Shown in pieces: positions 30,471 to 41,491 of a stretch of DNA of 64,000 nt (the stretch's first letter is position 1; every line of letters begins with the position of its first letter). The stretch spans positions 52,433,053 through 52,497,052 of the forward strand of contig CM060732.1 in NCBI GenBank assembly GCA_030704615.1. The letters are read 5' to 3'. Made by a program: the position numbers and the translations under genes. Origin of the DNA: Takakia lepidozioides. Lineage: Eukaryota; Streptophyta; Takakiopsida; Takakiales; Takakiaceae. Below the pieces are notes generated by a model. The model had not been told where the DNA came from, made no database searches, and saw nothing but the letters and a program-made list of their open reading frames with translations.

Positions 30471-32450
30471 GAGAAGGTGACACCACCCGCGTTGGCTTTT
30501 GGCTTAAAGGAGCTGATGGTTGGGAATAGCTGGCGTTGGGGATCTACGAGTTACAATCACATAAGGTGCTGAGGGTGGTGTATTGTTCCACTTGGGTTCC
30601 GGAAGACAGCTCGCCAAGCGCTCGGCCCACGCTCCACATCCCTGCGGCTTAAAGGTTATGCCTCCAATCCAACCTCGTTTCTTGCATGCTAGGTGATTCT
30701 AGAACCACTTGGTTGAGATCCGGAAGACAGAGGTCCATGAATAATTCAGGAGAGCCGCTGGCCGAAAGTATAGTAGAGGTGAATGAAGGATCGGACAACC
30801 TGCAGGCAGGTAATTTCATGGTGAATGAGGGGCTCAAGATACGATCCATCCTACAAAACATCATCATGCCAGCTTCAGTCACAAGCCCTCGCTCCTTGAA
30901 CTCTTTCACACTATCCTCACCTTATCAAACCTGTTGTCCGAGGCTTGTTGCTTCATCTGCATCAAGACCTGTAAGACCATAAAAGCTTTGCCGGTTTCTG
31001 GTTGCCTCAGAGTGCATTAAGAAGCCTGGCACTTCAATGTAGATCTTCAGCCTTCTTGATTAAACCTGAGGTAATTGAGGAAGGCTACTGTAGACCTCAT
31101 CTACGTTCAATTCTTCTTCTCTCACAACCTCTCTATCGCCTCTCTTCTCACACTTTCAAGTGCAGTGCCAAGGAGCCTGACAAAGAGAGAGATGGCGCAG
31201 ACCGAAGTCAGTGTAAACATGAGGCAGCCCTGTCATAACTCTCATAAAACCTGGTGGTTATTTCCGCCCGACCAAACAGGGCATATCCCACACGGACTAT
31301 GGCCCTAAGCAAGCAACCTAACTAAATAAAGCTCCCCCACTGGCAGAGTGGAGAGAACATAAATATATTAGATATTCCAATAGATCGTGAAGGACCTCAA
31401 CTCCCATATGACCAAGAAGTGAACCGACATGATCTTAGTTTCTGCTTACTGTCGATACTGCATACAATGTAGATCCAAATGAAGTGTCCAACTGTTTGCA
31501 TGCCTCTACCTTTCTGCAGTGTCCCTGGAGATTGGTGGACGGTCATCGTCATCACTTGCAAGAGCTGGGGCCAAGCTAGATACCCATCTTAGCTCTTAAT
31601 CTGCTGGGTGATGAGAGGCTCCCCACCCGGACAGCACAAGGAGATGACACGGCCTCTCAATGAGACTGCTGGAGTTGCTGTGCCGAGTTAGAAGCAATGA
31701 ATGCTCTAGCTCTGAATTTTTAGCTGAATCCTTCACAACATGTCTCCATTTCCCAATTCATTTGAATGCAAGGCTGTTGAATCCTCTTTAACAACCCATG
31801 TGAGACAGCAATGAGTGCATGGCTACCTCTGGATCTTGCCCAGCAAGAATGGGTTTTACTGGCCCCTGTTTGCTGCTATGCTATCTCTTGAGGAGGCGGC
31901 AGGCATCCATTGGACACACACCCACACTTACTCACTCTCTCTCTCTCTCCAATGGCAATCTCTTTCAATTGGTGACCTCCGGTTCTGGCCTAAGATAACC
32001 CCTGGAAATCCTTTCTCCCTTTTGCTGCAGAGCGAAGTCCCGTTGAATCCAAAATATGATGCCAATTATCTCAATTCATTTGTGGTGCTCGCCCTTTCCA
32101 GTAGAGCAACTGGTTGTTATCTCTTCTGACTGCGCGAGTGGCTCCGGGTCTGGAAGATGGCCTCAAACAAGGCCATCCCGAATCTCTATCGGAACCCCTC
32201 CTCCCCGACTTCCACCATCGATTTTTCTCGCTCATTTCCTCTCCACCTGTTAATTTCTTTCTTACACATCCATTTTTCAAAGTTTAACGACTACGACTTT
32301 CTTTTAGACTACGACTTTCTCCTTAGGTTTTCGCTCACCTGCATATGAAACGGTGTGCTTCATCCGAAGATTAAACATTACGAGAACATATTGAAGAACT
32401 CTTTGGTATGGTGGCACAGCCCAGAAGGATTGCTGCATTAAGATCCAGGC
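30471..32450. other. Intergenic, no gene seen; likely 5' flank of the O-fucosyltransferase-family gene
   Basis: About 2 kb with a (TC)n run near 31940-31950 and no recognisable ORF. The final part probably contains the promoter and 5' UTR of the downstream gene. Confidence 0.3.
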
Positions 32451-35400
32451 ATGTTGCGGATGCGTTTGTGGGCGCGAATTACAGCCAGGGTGGCCGCAAG
32501 ATTCTCGTGCAAAGGAATGGAGCGAAGTTGGTCAGTGATGTGGAGACCGGTGGTGGTGACTGGAATACTGCTTCTCATGACAGGCTGCCTGTCTCTGACT
32601 TATATATGGAACCTGCTCGTAAGTGTTGTCACATTGTTGCTCAAGCAGAGGGTAAGAAGTCCGCGGGAGATCGGGAGTTGATGATTATTTTGTTGGGGGA
32701 TGGAACTGCTGAAGCTGGGAAGTACCTTCAAGCAGTGCATGTCAGTAGATGCAGTAAACATCGGGGAGGCAGCTAATGGGTGCTGTCTATTGTTTTCATT
32801 AAGTTTCTCTGACTGCCAGTTGTGTCCAGATAGTTAGTTTGTGATACCAGGATTTGGTGCGCTACGCCAACATGGTTGCTGAGAGTACTTCTAATCTTTT
32901 GATCTTTCCATCATGTCAGAGTAAAGTTGACCCTCTTCACTTTCTCCTTTTTTCTGTTATTTATTTCTTAATTCTTGTTGAGGGGGTGCAGAATCCGCCG
33001 TATTTGTGCGAGAAGGAAGGGACGGCATTGCATTGTCCCCCGGTAAGGTCACTGTGCCCTTTGGTAAGGCCCTAAGAAGGCCCAAGCTTGGGTTGCCTGC
33101 CACGTTGCCCATATTATTCCCCCTTCATCTATGTCCTTGCCTCCATGTTTTCTCTTCCAGTGCAATCTGCCCTCTCAACTGGGTCTCTTTGAATTATCGG
33201 CCAAGTGGCCCTTCTTATACTTTTGCAGAGTTTTTTCTATCATACTATTGTTTACAGAGCATATTGCTTTCAGCTTAGGACTAGAGACTGACTTGTATGT
33301 ATCACTGGGAGAAAGTAAAGCATGACAGACTGGCCTCTATCTTGTGATATTGTTGGGAGGAGGATGACGGCATAGTTAGTTGACAATTACGAGTGGTTTG
33401 CATGCCATACAGGTGCAAGAGCCACCGTCTCTGTGGGAGAATCCCTACTCTGCTACTACCTCATGGAAGCCTTGTGCGGAGCAGAGGGGCCCTCATTACC
33501 TTCGTAATCTTCTTCTTGGACCTCTATCTATGTGCATGTGTGGGTATATGAATGTAAGTACAGTGTAGGGCATAAGAACATGTATGCAAGAAAGTTACAA
33601 GGTCTCTTTATCACACCAGCAGACATTTTCCATAACTCCTGTGACAAATCCTCCTGTAAATTCATCCATTTGGGTTGGTACAGATGTCCAGTTTATCTGG
33701 CTTGAGATAACCTTGACTTCGGCTTAGTTACTTGAGACAGGCCGTCACCCACCCCAGCCTTGGAGGTGCCTCTGAAGTTAGCCATGATTTCAAGGATCTG
33801 CTTGTGTATGTTGATTTCTCTCTGGTCCCTTACACTCACTGTTACTTGGTGCATGTTGGTGTCTCAGCTCCAGCAACAGATGAAGATGGCCACGGGTATA
33901 TGGCCATCCAGGCGGAGGGAGGCCTGAATCAGCAGCGAATTGCTGTGAGACTTCTTTGCAACAAACAGATGAGACGATAGTAGGTTTCAGTAGTCAGTAA
34001 AAGTTTTGTTGTTAAATCAGGCCTGTTTGGACCACGATCTTTTCTATACTTCATCAGGATTTTTGGGCGGTCTGTGTCTGCACATGTGCATCAGTGTCAT
34101 GGTCAATGTTTTAATGCAGTGTTTCTTTGACTTGCAGAGTAGTTGACTGTTACTTTCTCTTGGTCGTGTCCTCCTTTCTCTTTTTTATTGCAAGAGAGGA
34201 TGCCTCGCATTTCCATTCGCTGAGTTTCCCTCATAGGATGCTGGTTTGCAGAGAAACAAACTGAAGGCATGAGGGAGGTGCATGCAGATCTGCAATGCAG
34301 TGGCAGTGGCACGGATCATGAATGTGACACTGATCATGCCTCTGATGAAGCAGGACCAAATCTGGAAAGACCAAACGTGTGTGCCCCATTGACCCAATGC
34401 TTTTCCTCCTTTTCCATTTCACATTTATGGAGTCTCCTTGCCAGCAGTTGTTTAGGGTAGGTAAGCATACAAGCACACAGAGGTGCTCTGACAGCAAGAA
34501 ACAGCAGGCACAATTCTCATAGATTTGGGGAAATGGTGTCCTAAAATGTCAACAGAATGGTAACTGATAAATGGGTGGGACGGAGCAGGCGGTTTGAGGA
34601 TATATTTGATGTGGATCACTTCATAGAGTACCTCAAAGAGGATGTGCGTATTGTGCGGGACATCCCAGTTTGGCTCCCAGACCGAGGAGATCTCTATACC
34701 AGTATGAGGTTGGTCCCATACCTGCCCTCTGCAGCTCACAGGGGTACCCTGGCCTTGTACATGAATGTGCATTTGTAAATAGCATGTTGCTGTACAGATG
34801 ATGCAGATATGTCCCTGTAGGAGATTTGATCATGGTGCATGAATTCATTCCTAGAAAATGGGCAACAGAGCTTCATCACTTTTGCTGGAAACAGCACAAG
34901 CAGTAGGTATTTTTGCAAGGTCCTCATTTCCATTTCATGAAAGGTGACACATGATGTAGGTGTACTGTGAAGAACATCCCCAAGTATGCGTCAGCACAAT
35001 TCTATCTGGACAATGTGCTTCCACGCATAAAGGAGAAGAGAGTTATGGCTCTGAAACCCTTTGTGGACAGGCTTGGGTATGAACCTCTAAAACCTGTGTG
35101 TTCTGTTTGGAGTCTGTAGGGAGCAGAAGAGGGGGTCAAGGTTTTTCCAGGGTGTTAACTCTGCTCATGGGCAAGGCTGGTGATAAGAGTGCCTTGTAAA
35201 GAATATGGCACATGTTAAATCCCAAAGCGGATGTACATGAACAGCTATGCATGGTATCGTGGCCACCACAGATGAGTAAGTGTTTATGCTGGTGCTGTGT
35301 GCGCATAGCTAAAGTTAGAATGAAATCATCTACAGATATTGTTTCTCCTGATCATGTCTCCCATGCCTCAAGAGATCTTTTGAATGTAGACCTACATTGC

Positions 35401-36973
35401 CTACTTCCAGCTTCTGTCATTCTTCGTTATTCTCAGGTTCACAGCAATCAAAGGGTGGGGACACCAGGTAAGTGATATACTGTTGTGGACTGCAGGTATG
35501 AAAATGTGCCAGCAGAGATAAATCGGTTGAGGTGTCGAGTGAACTACCATGCCCTCAAGTTTCTTCCGCACATTGAGGAAATGGCTGAAGTGCTGGCTTC
35601 AAGGATGCACAATCGCACTGGTACTCCACACCCTTACATGTACGATTGCTGACTTCTCATCCCCTCATTGGTTTTGAGCATCTCTTAAGTGTAACTTCCG
35701 CTGTACTATCTTTTACTTGGAAGAGCGCCTCTATTGGTCTACACAATGTGGAGGCCTCATTGATACGAAAAGTAGACTTCTTGGATTATTACTTGATGAA
35801 GACAGAACACATGGTTTATGTATCCTACCAAAATTCTTGGATTGTTTGTGGCATTTGAGTTGGCTAGTGTGAAACCCCAATGACATGTATTGTTGCGACA
35901 CCAAGCAGGGCATTACACTTGCGGTTTGAAAAGGGTATGGTGGGTCTCTCTTTTTGTGATTTTGTGGGAAACCGGAAGGAGAAGGCCATGATGGCAGGTT
36001 ACAGGCAGAAGGAGTGGCCTCGCCGCTTTAAGGTTCCATCTTCATAATCTTCTCTTTATCTTGCTTGGATCTTCTTACCCCGTCTTGCTCTGTTCCAGGT
36101 TGATGGTTTAAGGTCTGCTTCGTGACCAAGTGTGGGTTCCTGTTTGGGATTGCTTCCTTGTGTTACCGCAATGCATTTCACCGATGGGCTTTTTGGAAAG
36201 GGCTGATAAGTGTTATCTGGTGGTGGCATGCAGAATGGATCACATGTCTGGAGGCAAGCGCTGAACAAACGTAAGGAGGGTAGGTGCCCTCTTGAACCTG
36301 GTGAAGTGGCGGTGGTGCTTATGGCAATGGGCTACCCCAAGGACACCCAGATCTATGTTGCATCAGGACCTGTCTATGGTGGTGATAAGCGTATGGCTCC
36401 CCTCCGCAATATGTTCCCCAATTTGGTATGCTCACCCCGTCTCCTGATCTTGTCTCTTTGTCCTCTGCGGCTGCACCCTATCCATTTAGGGTTTTCTTGT
36501 AGGTTTCATTCTTATGCCATAAGCTCTTTGTTCTTTTTATGGTATTCTTATATCTTTCCTTCTTTTCTTTCCTTTCTTTCATCCTGCTGCATTATTTTTG
36601 GATGGAATGAAAGGTGCGAAAGGAGGAGCTGGCAAGTGAGGAGGAGCTAGGGCCATTCCAGAAGCATGTGACATCACTAGCAGCACTAGACTTTCTGGTG
36701 TGTCTGAAGGCAAATGTGTTTGTGATGACACATGGTAGCAACTATGCCAAGCTCATCATAGGTGCGCGCCGTTATCTGGGCCATCACCTCAAGTCCATCA
36801 AGCCCCATAAAGGGCTCATGGCAAAGATACTTGGAGACCCCACACTTGGGTGGCCAGCATTTGTTGAGGATGTTGCCTTTATGCATGAAGGCCGGACTGG
36901 TTTGCCAGAACTTACCTTTCCTGGTTATGATATCTTTGAAAACCCTCTATCACACTGCATGTGTCGGGCTTAA
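32451..36973 (+). CDS. Plant O-fucosyltransferase-family protein (DUF246/GT106-like), type II Golgi enzyme
   Basis: Eleven exons with consistent GT/AG borders and phases: 32451-32618, 32992-33042, 33413-33503, 33868-33944, 34288-34376, 34589-34708, 34960-35076, 35496-35639, 35909-36032, 36234-36425, 36614-36973; 510 residues, typical for the family. Residues 33-55 (VVVTGILLLMTGCLSL region) form a single N-terminal membrane anchor. The catalytic region shows GGLNQQRIA, DIFDVDHFIEYL, ALHLRFEKGMVGLSFCDF, IYVASGPVYGGDKRMAPLRN and AALDFLVCLKANVFVMTHGS, the sugar-nucleotide-binding motifs of plant O-FucT proteins, and it ends in CMCRA. Members add fucose or rhamnose to cell-wall polymers or proteins in the Golgi; the exact acceptor cannot be told from sequence. 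The first exon and its link to exon 2 are the least certain; exons 3-11 are firm. Confidence 0.9.
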
Positions 36974-38730
36974 GTTCCACTTGTACAGTATTCTGATTTG
37001 TGAGACTCCTTCTGGATGGAACCTCTCCAGTCTATAATTGTGGAAGAAAGCGCAACTTGTTATACTAACCTCAGTTTGTGGTATCACAACCATGTTGACA
37101 AAGTATGACTGGATCCCATGAGCAGCCTATCTATCTCCCTGCGTTATCGCCACACTGCCTGCAGGCTCAATTTGCAGAAGCAACATTAAGCATCCACTTA
37201 AGTTGCAGTCCCTATGAAAGTCTTTTATGGTTATTGTAGCTGCGGTAGCAGTTGACTCTTTCAAAAGGGGAAAAGGAGCAGAAGATAGATCCAGGCCTAT
37301 ATTGAGCTGTTGCTGAACCTAGCACTTGCTAGCCAGGGTTGGAAGATATTTAAAGAGGGTTGCCAAAAGTGGAGGTACATTCCTGCTGAACCCCTTCATT
37401 TTCCAATTTCTGTGAAAGAGGCCATGTTTGGCCAAATGCTGAATAGTAGTGTGCCATCGGGCACAAAGCAGTGGGTTGCAAGTGATCAGACTCAGTATTG
37501 TTCCAGTAGGATGGCAAATGCCAAACATATAAAGTCTTGGGGGCGAAGGGGGAAAGGAAAGTCGATATGTCTCTGCACCAAATTTAAGGAGGGAAGCTCC
37601 AGTCTAAAGAAAGACTCTATATCGAGTGTACACTTCCATCAGATGCTATCGTGTGAAGTGTGACCCCTGTGATTTTGTTTGCAGTAGTAGTGCTGGAGTA
37701 ACATCATAAATTTGGAAATTATTCCCACTTAGAGAATGTACTCATAAGACGCCGTTTGCAGTAGCCTTGTACCCCGCGCCCAGTTATTCCCACTTAGAGA
37801 GAGAGAGAGGTCTCCAGCTAAAGCTGGTGTAACTAAGAGCCACTTCACCTTGTGGTTGCTGCCCCCTGTCGGGGGTAAATTGGTTCCCACTCACATTGTA
37901 TGATGGCATGATGCAGGCCTCCCTTTGGAAAGTGGCAGTTCCCTACCCAAGATCCCTAAACTTCCCAGGCAAAGCAAAATATGTTCTAGAGCTAGTACTA
38001 CTGTAACATAGGTATCATCACCATCACATTACCAACAAATGCATGGTACATGCAAGCCATGCTCTCTGGTTATGCTAGCCTTGAGACACTGCAGGTTAGG
38101 AAAAGACACCTACTACTTCATGAAAAAGGTGTAATTGATGGTCATTTGTTGCAGCTGTATACCCTTGAAGCATTGTTTTTTTTTAGTTTGGAAAATAATA
38201 GGAGTGGCTACTGAGTTTTGCAGGAAATCTGTTCAATCCACTGAAATTTGGATAGAATCATCCTCTTCTGTACTTTCATCCATGTATATCGTCCATATTT
38301 GGCAAATTCATCCATCATTTGTATTTTATTTGGAGAAGTTTGGCAATTTCATCCATGACAAAACAGGGAATTTGTGACAGAATATTCTATTTTATTTGTT
38401 GAGGGCGAACTTTGCGAAAATTCGCCAGAAATAAAAACACTGCCCTGAAGGTATGAATATATCTTCAAGATTAATCCACTCTAAAGATCCAGTCATCTTT
38501 TCCCGTTCCTGCTTTGCGCCTTTTAGACCACGGCCAATCCACGGCCAGAATGCTGCAACAGAATGCTACAATGTCTACCATTATATGCAGCCAAAATAAA
38601 CGCCGCGTTAACATTATCTTACAGCAGCAAATATGTTTCATCCAAAACCAAAATGGAAGTCAGATGGATGACAATCATCCAAAAACATTTGTCCCGTGAA
38701 AAGCTGGTCCCGTGACAAGCGGGAGAAACC
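36974..38730. other. Intergenic, no gene seen
   Basis: 3' flank of the O-fucosyltransferase-family gene. A frame at 37310-37663 encodes no recognisable domain. A GA microsatellite lies at about 37794-37808. Confidence 0.3.
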
Positions 38731-38736
38731 ATTGCG

Positions 38737-38912
38737 TAAAGGATTTTGGGGGCAGATTCTGCCATTTTTCAGGCAAATTAGCAAAGCAGAAAATCGACGC
38801 TCCACGGCGCTGGCGCATTCTGCATTCCGAATCGGCTGTTTGACTCTCCTAATCGGCAGTTTGGCCTGCAGCCAATCGGGGCCTCGCAGAATCTGCCCCC
38901 AAAATTCCTTTA
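38737..38912. mobile_element. MITE, 176 bp, with ~26-bp terminal inverted repeats
   Basis: The left end TAAAGGATTTTGGGGGCAGA and the right end (reverse complement) TAAAGGAATTTTGGGGGCAG match except for one base indel, and the match continues into GATTCTGC. No coding sequence. Ends begin with TA, so a TA target duplication (Tc1/mariner-like) is possible, but the superfamily is unresolved. Confidence 0.7.
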
Positions 38913-38957
38913 GACCAGGGAACGCGTCCCCTAGGGCGCATTATGGCACCTAGTTCG

Positions 38958-39278
38958 TCTTATTGGATTCACTGTTAGAGAGGGAAAAAAATAAAATGCT
39001 ACAAATTGCCGGTGTAGTGCTGAATTGTTTGTTGGTCCTGCCCTCAGGCAGAGACTACGTACTAGTGAACGCTCCCCCTAGGGCGCATTATGGCACCTAG
39101 TTCGTCCTAGGTCTCGGCCTCGCCCTAGTGACTCACTAGGAGCCATAATGCGCCCTAGGGGGAGCGTTCACTAGTACGTAGTCTCTGCCTGAGGGCAGGA
39201 CCAACAAACAATTCAGCACTACACCGGCAATTTGTAGCATTTTATTTTTTTCCCTCTCTAACAGTGAATCCAATAAGA
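38958..39278. repeat. Perfect 137-bp inverted repeat with 47-base loop (foldback)
   Basis: Arm 38958-39094 and arm 39142-39278 are exact reverse complements over 137 bases, separated by 39095-39141. Transcription from either strand would give a very stable hairpin. A 32-base piece that ends the left arm and enters the loop (starting CCCCTAGGGCGCATTATGGC) is also present directly before the hairpin at about 38928-38959. Confidence 0.9.
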
Positions 39279-40090
39279 GTGCCTTTACGTTTTGCATTGA
39301 TAGTCGTCAATGCATATTCCGGCCTTGGCGAGGCCAAGCACGGAAAGTGTCTGGCGTCTGGATCATGGAGCTTACCCCGTCCTTCAGCTGTTGCGGATGC
39401 CTCTTGCGTAGCCCCTCCCCAAAGGGGTCTTCCACAGTATGGTCTTCTCATCCCATTGGTCTATCGCTTTCCTGGCCACATGGGTATGCTAGTCTCTCTC
39501 TTCATCTAAATTGTCGTAATCTCGTTGTATTTCACCTGCATTACAAACTGCTATTATAGGGATCTTGAAGATAAGGAGAGTTCTAGAGTTTTCTTCTCAA
39601 CATGCAAGTAGTTCATTTCAATCTACAACCATCATTTGCATATGTTTTTGTTTTTTGTTTTTTGTTTTTTTTTTAAATTAAAGAGGGACAGTGGCCTCAA
39701 AACTTTATAGATATTGGACATAAATCGTCCGACATTACAAAGAGGAAAAAATAACCTCTTAAAGAGTGCCATGAAGGCTGATCAAAGAAAGACCCTGCTT
39801 CGTAACCCACACATAGAAAGGGAAGAGGGAGAAAAAATGGATCTGCCTATATGAAAGCACAGATGAGCATAATTCTAGAGCAGAAGCAAGATCAAGAGAA
39901 CTGCTTCAAAAGGAAGTTACAAACTACCTATTTTCCTTTCGAGAGGTTTGAAGGATAACTGGGCTTTGGACCTGCTTCTTCTAATAGACCTACAATGCCT
40001 CCAATTGACCTCCTGATCCTCACCCTCAACTGGAGAAAGTCTCGCACTATGCGAGCTGCCAACCTATAGGGATGTCATCATTCCATTGAA
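39279..40090. other. No gene seen
   Basis: Contains a T-run at about 39650-39676 and no recognisable ORF. Probably repeat-derived. Confidence 0.3.
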
Positions 40091-40099
40091 TTTGAGAAT

Positions 40100-40436
40100 A
40101 TGATTCTCTTGAACAGATGTGAGCCCCCTTTCCCCGGGTGTTGTCAAATTCCTGGAGAGAACCTATCATCTTCTTTGGCCACATCTGCAAATAACTTCAC
40201 AAAACCTGCCATGCCTTATGAGCCTCAGACAACATGTCTGAGCGAACTTGTGCAAAATGTGGACCTCACACTAATCAGTTTGCCATCAAAGACTAAGGAA
40301 CAACGAGCTTTCCAGATATTCCATAGCGTGTGGGCTCTGAGAGTAGCCCACACAGGGCAAGAAGACCAGATAGTACCATCAGCAAAAATAAGAAGGATAA
40401 TAGATGGATCAATAGAAGAGAGAGCTTTCCAGTTGG
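40100..40436 (-). pseudogene. LINE ORF2 3'-end relic
   Basis: A minus-strand frame contains WATLRAHTLWNIWKARCSLV, close to the corresponding segment of the LINE at 56870-56940 (FETLRASTMWHLWKLRC), which lies after the reverse-transcriptase zinc-binding region. Only this terminal part remains. Confidence 0.55.
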
Positions 40437-40560
40437 AAAGCCCTCGATGATGAGGGGTGCACCGGCTTTGTCTCATGATTTTTGGACCCGCAGTGTGGGA
40501 GATGTGGAATTTCAAGTACTTTTGGTCACTGGAAATTCGCGAAAAAATAGCTAAGTGGAC
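40437..40560 (+). repeat. Repeat family R1, copy 3 (partial, opposite orientation)
   Basis: GTCTCATGATTTTTGGACCC and GTGGGAGATGTGGAATTTC repeat the block found on the minus strand at 27.6 and 28.6 kb. The B-box part is absent here. Confidence 0.5.
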
Positions 40561-40896
40561 TTCCCTAGAGCAGTGATTGGCCCTTCATGTGGCAGATTTG
40601 GAATTTCAAGTCGTTGGAAATATATGTATATGAAGCCTCGACAGGGGAGATTGCAAAAATAGTATGAAAAAAAATTGAAATTGAACTAAATTGATTTTTT
40701 TAAATGATTGTAAATATATATTTGAAGCCTCGACAGCACATGGGCTTAGATGACACTTGGGCCAACGGCACAGGCTACCCTAGTGGTACATTAAGCGTGC
40801 GGGCCGTAATTGGATATATCCCTACCCTTATTCATCAGGTATAAGAGGGTAAGATAAGAGTAGGGTATGTTGCCAGAGGATATGAGCATATTTAAT

Positions 40897-40984
40897 CTGT
40901 CGTGCACCTAAGCATCGTGCCACAACATACATCGTTGTCCACCACACAATCTAAGCACACAATCCTAGAAAGCTATACCACAAT
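40897..40984 (-). repeat. Extra 88-base copy of the LTR start, in tandem after the 3' LTR
   Basis: Bases 40897-40984 are identical to 41406-41493 (first ~88 bases of the LTR read on the minus strand, TTGTGGTATAGC...). It directly follows the LTR's CA end and then diverges. Confidence 0.75.
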
Positions 40985-41491
40985 GATAAGAGATGAGAAA
41001 TGAGAGAAGTAGAAAACAATGAAGGCTCTCAAAGCATGAAGCAATCACATGAAGAACAAGCCCTAGTCTTTCCAAGTGAAATCCACTCTATCACATAAAC
41101 TAAGTCAAGCCAAGGGCACCTTTGCTAAAAGAATCCACCCTACAAAGCCCTCAACACACTCCCTCTCAATACCTAGAGCTATGGAGGTGAGAGAAGCTCA
41201 TGGAGGCTCAACTACAAGAAGATGAGCCTCCTCAACACTCACAAGGGGAAAACCTATTTCCATGTCTCAAGTGAGGCTCGACACCTCACTTGGCATGTGA
41301 GACCAAATGAAGTCCCAACACACAAAATATAAATATAAATATCTAAAATGTCATAGTTAACTAGAAGTAGGTAATTCTAGATAACCATGACTAAAACCAT
41401 GACAGCTGTCGTGCACCTAAGCATCGTGCCACAACATACATCGTTGTCCACCACACAATCTAAGCACACAATCCTAGAAAGCTATACCACA
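40984..41491 (-). repeat. 3' LTR of the minus-strand gypsy element
   Basis: On the minus strand, a polypurine tract (AGCTAGGGGGGCGA) is followed by TGTGGTATAGC, and the segment ends CTCTTATCA, giving TG...CA ends and about 508 bases. The polypurine tract and preceding untranslated region match those of the + strand element at 50100-50298. No 5' LTR is present. Confidence 0.6.

Noticed and set aside
32408-32776. + strand ORF of 122 codons as the first exon of the O-fucosyltransferase-family gene
   Set aside because: The overlapping frame from 32451 gives a membrane anchor and ends at a GTAAGT donor in the right phase; the longer frame has no such features.
39264-39559. Two overlapping ORFs after the hairpin
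   Set aside because: No domain, start inside the hairpin arm, and no splice or codon evidence.
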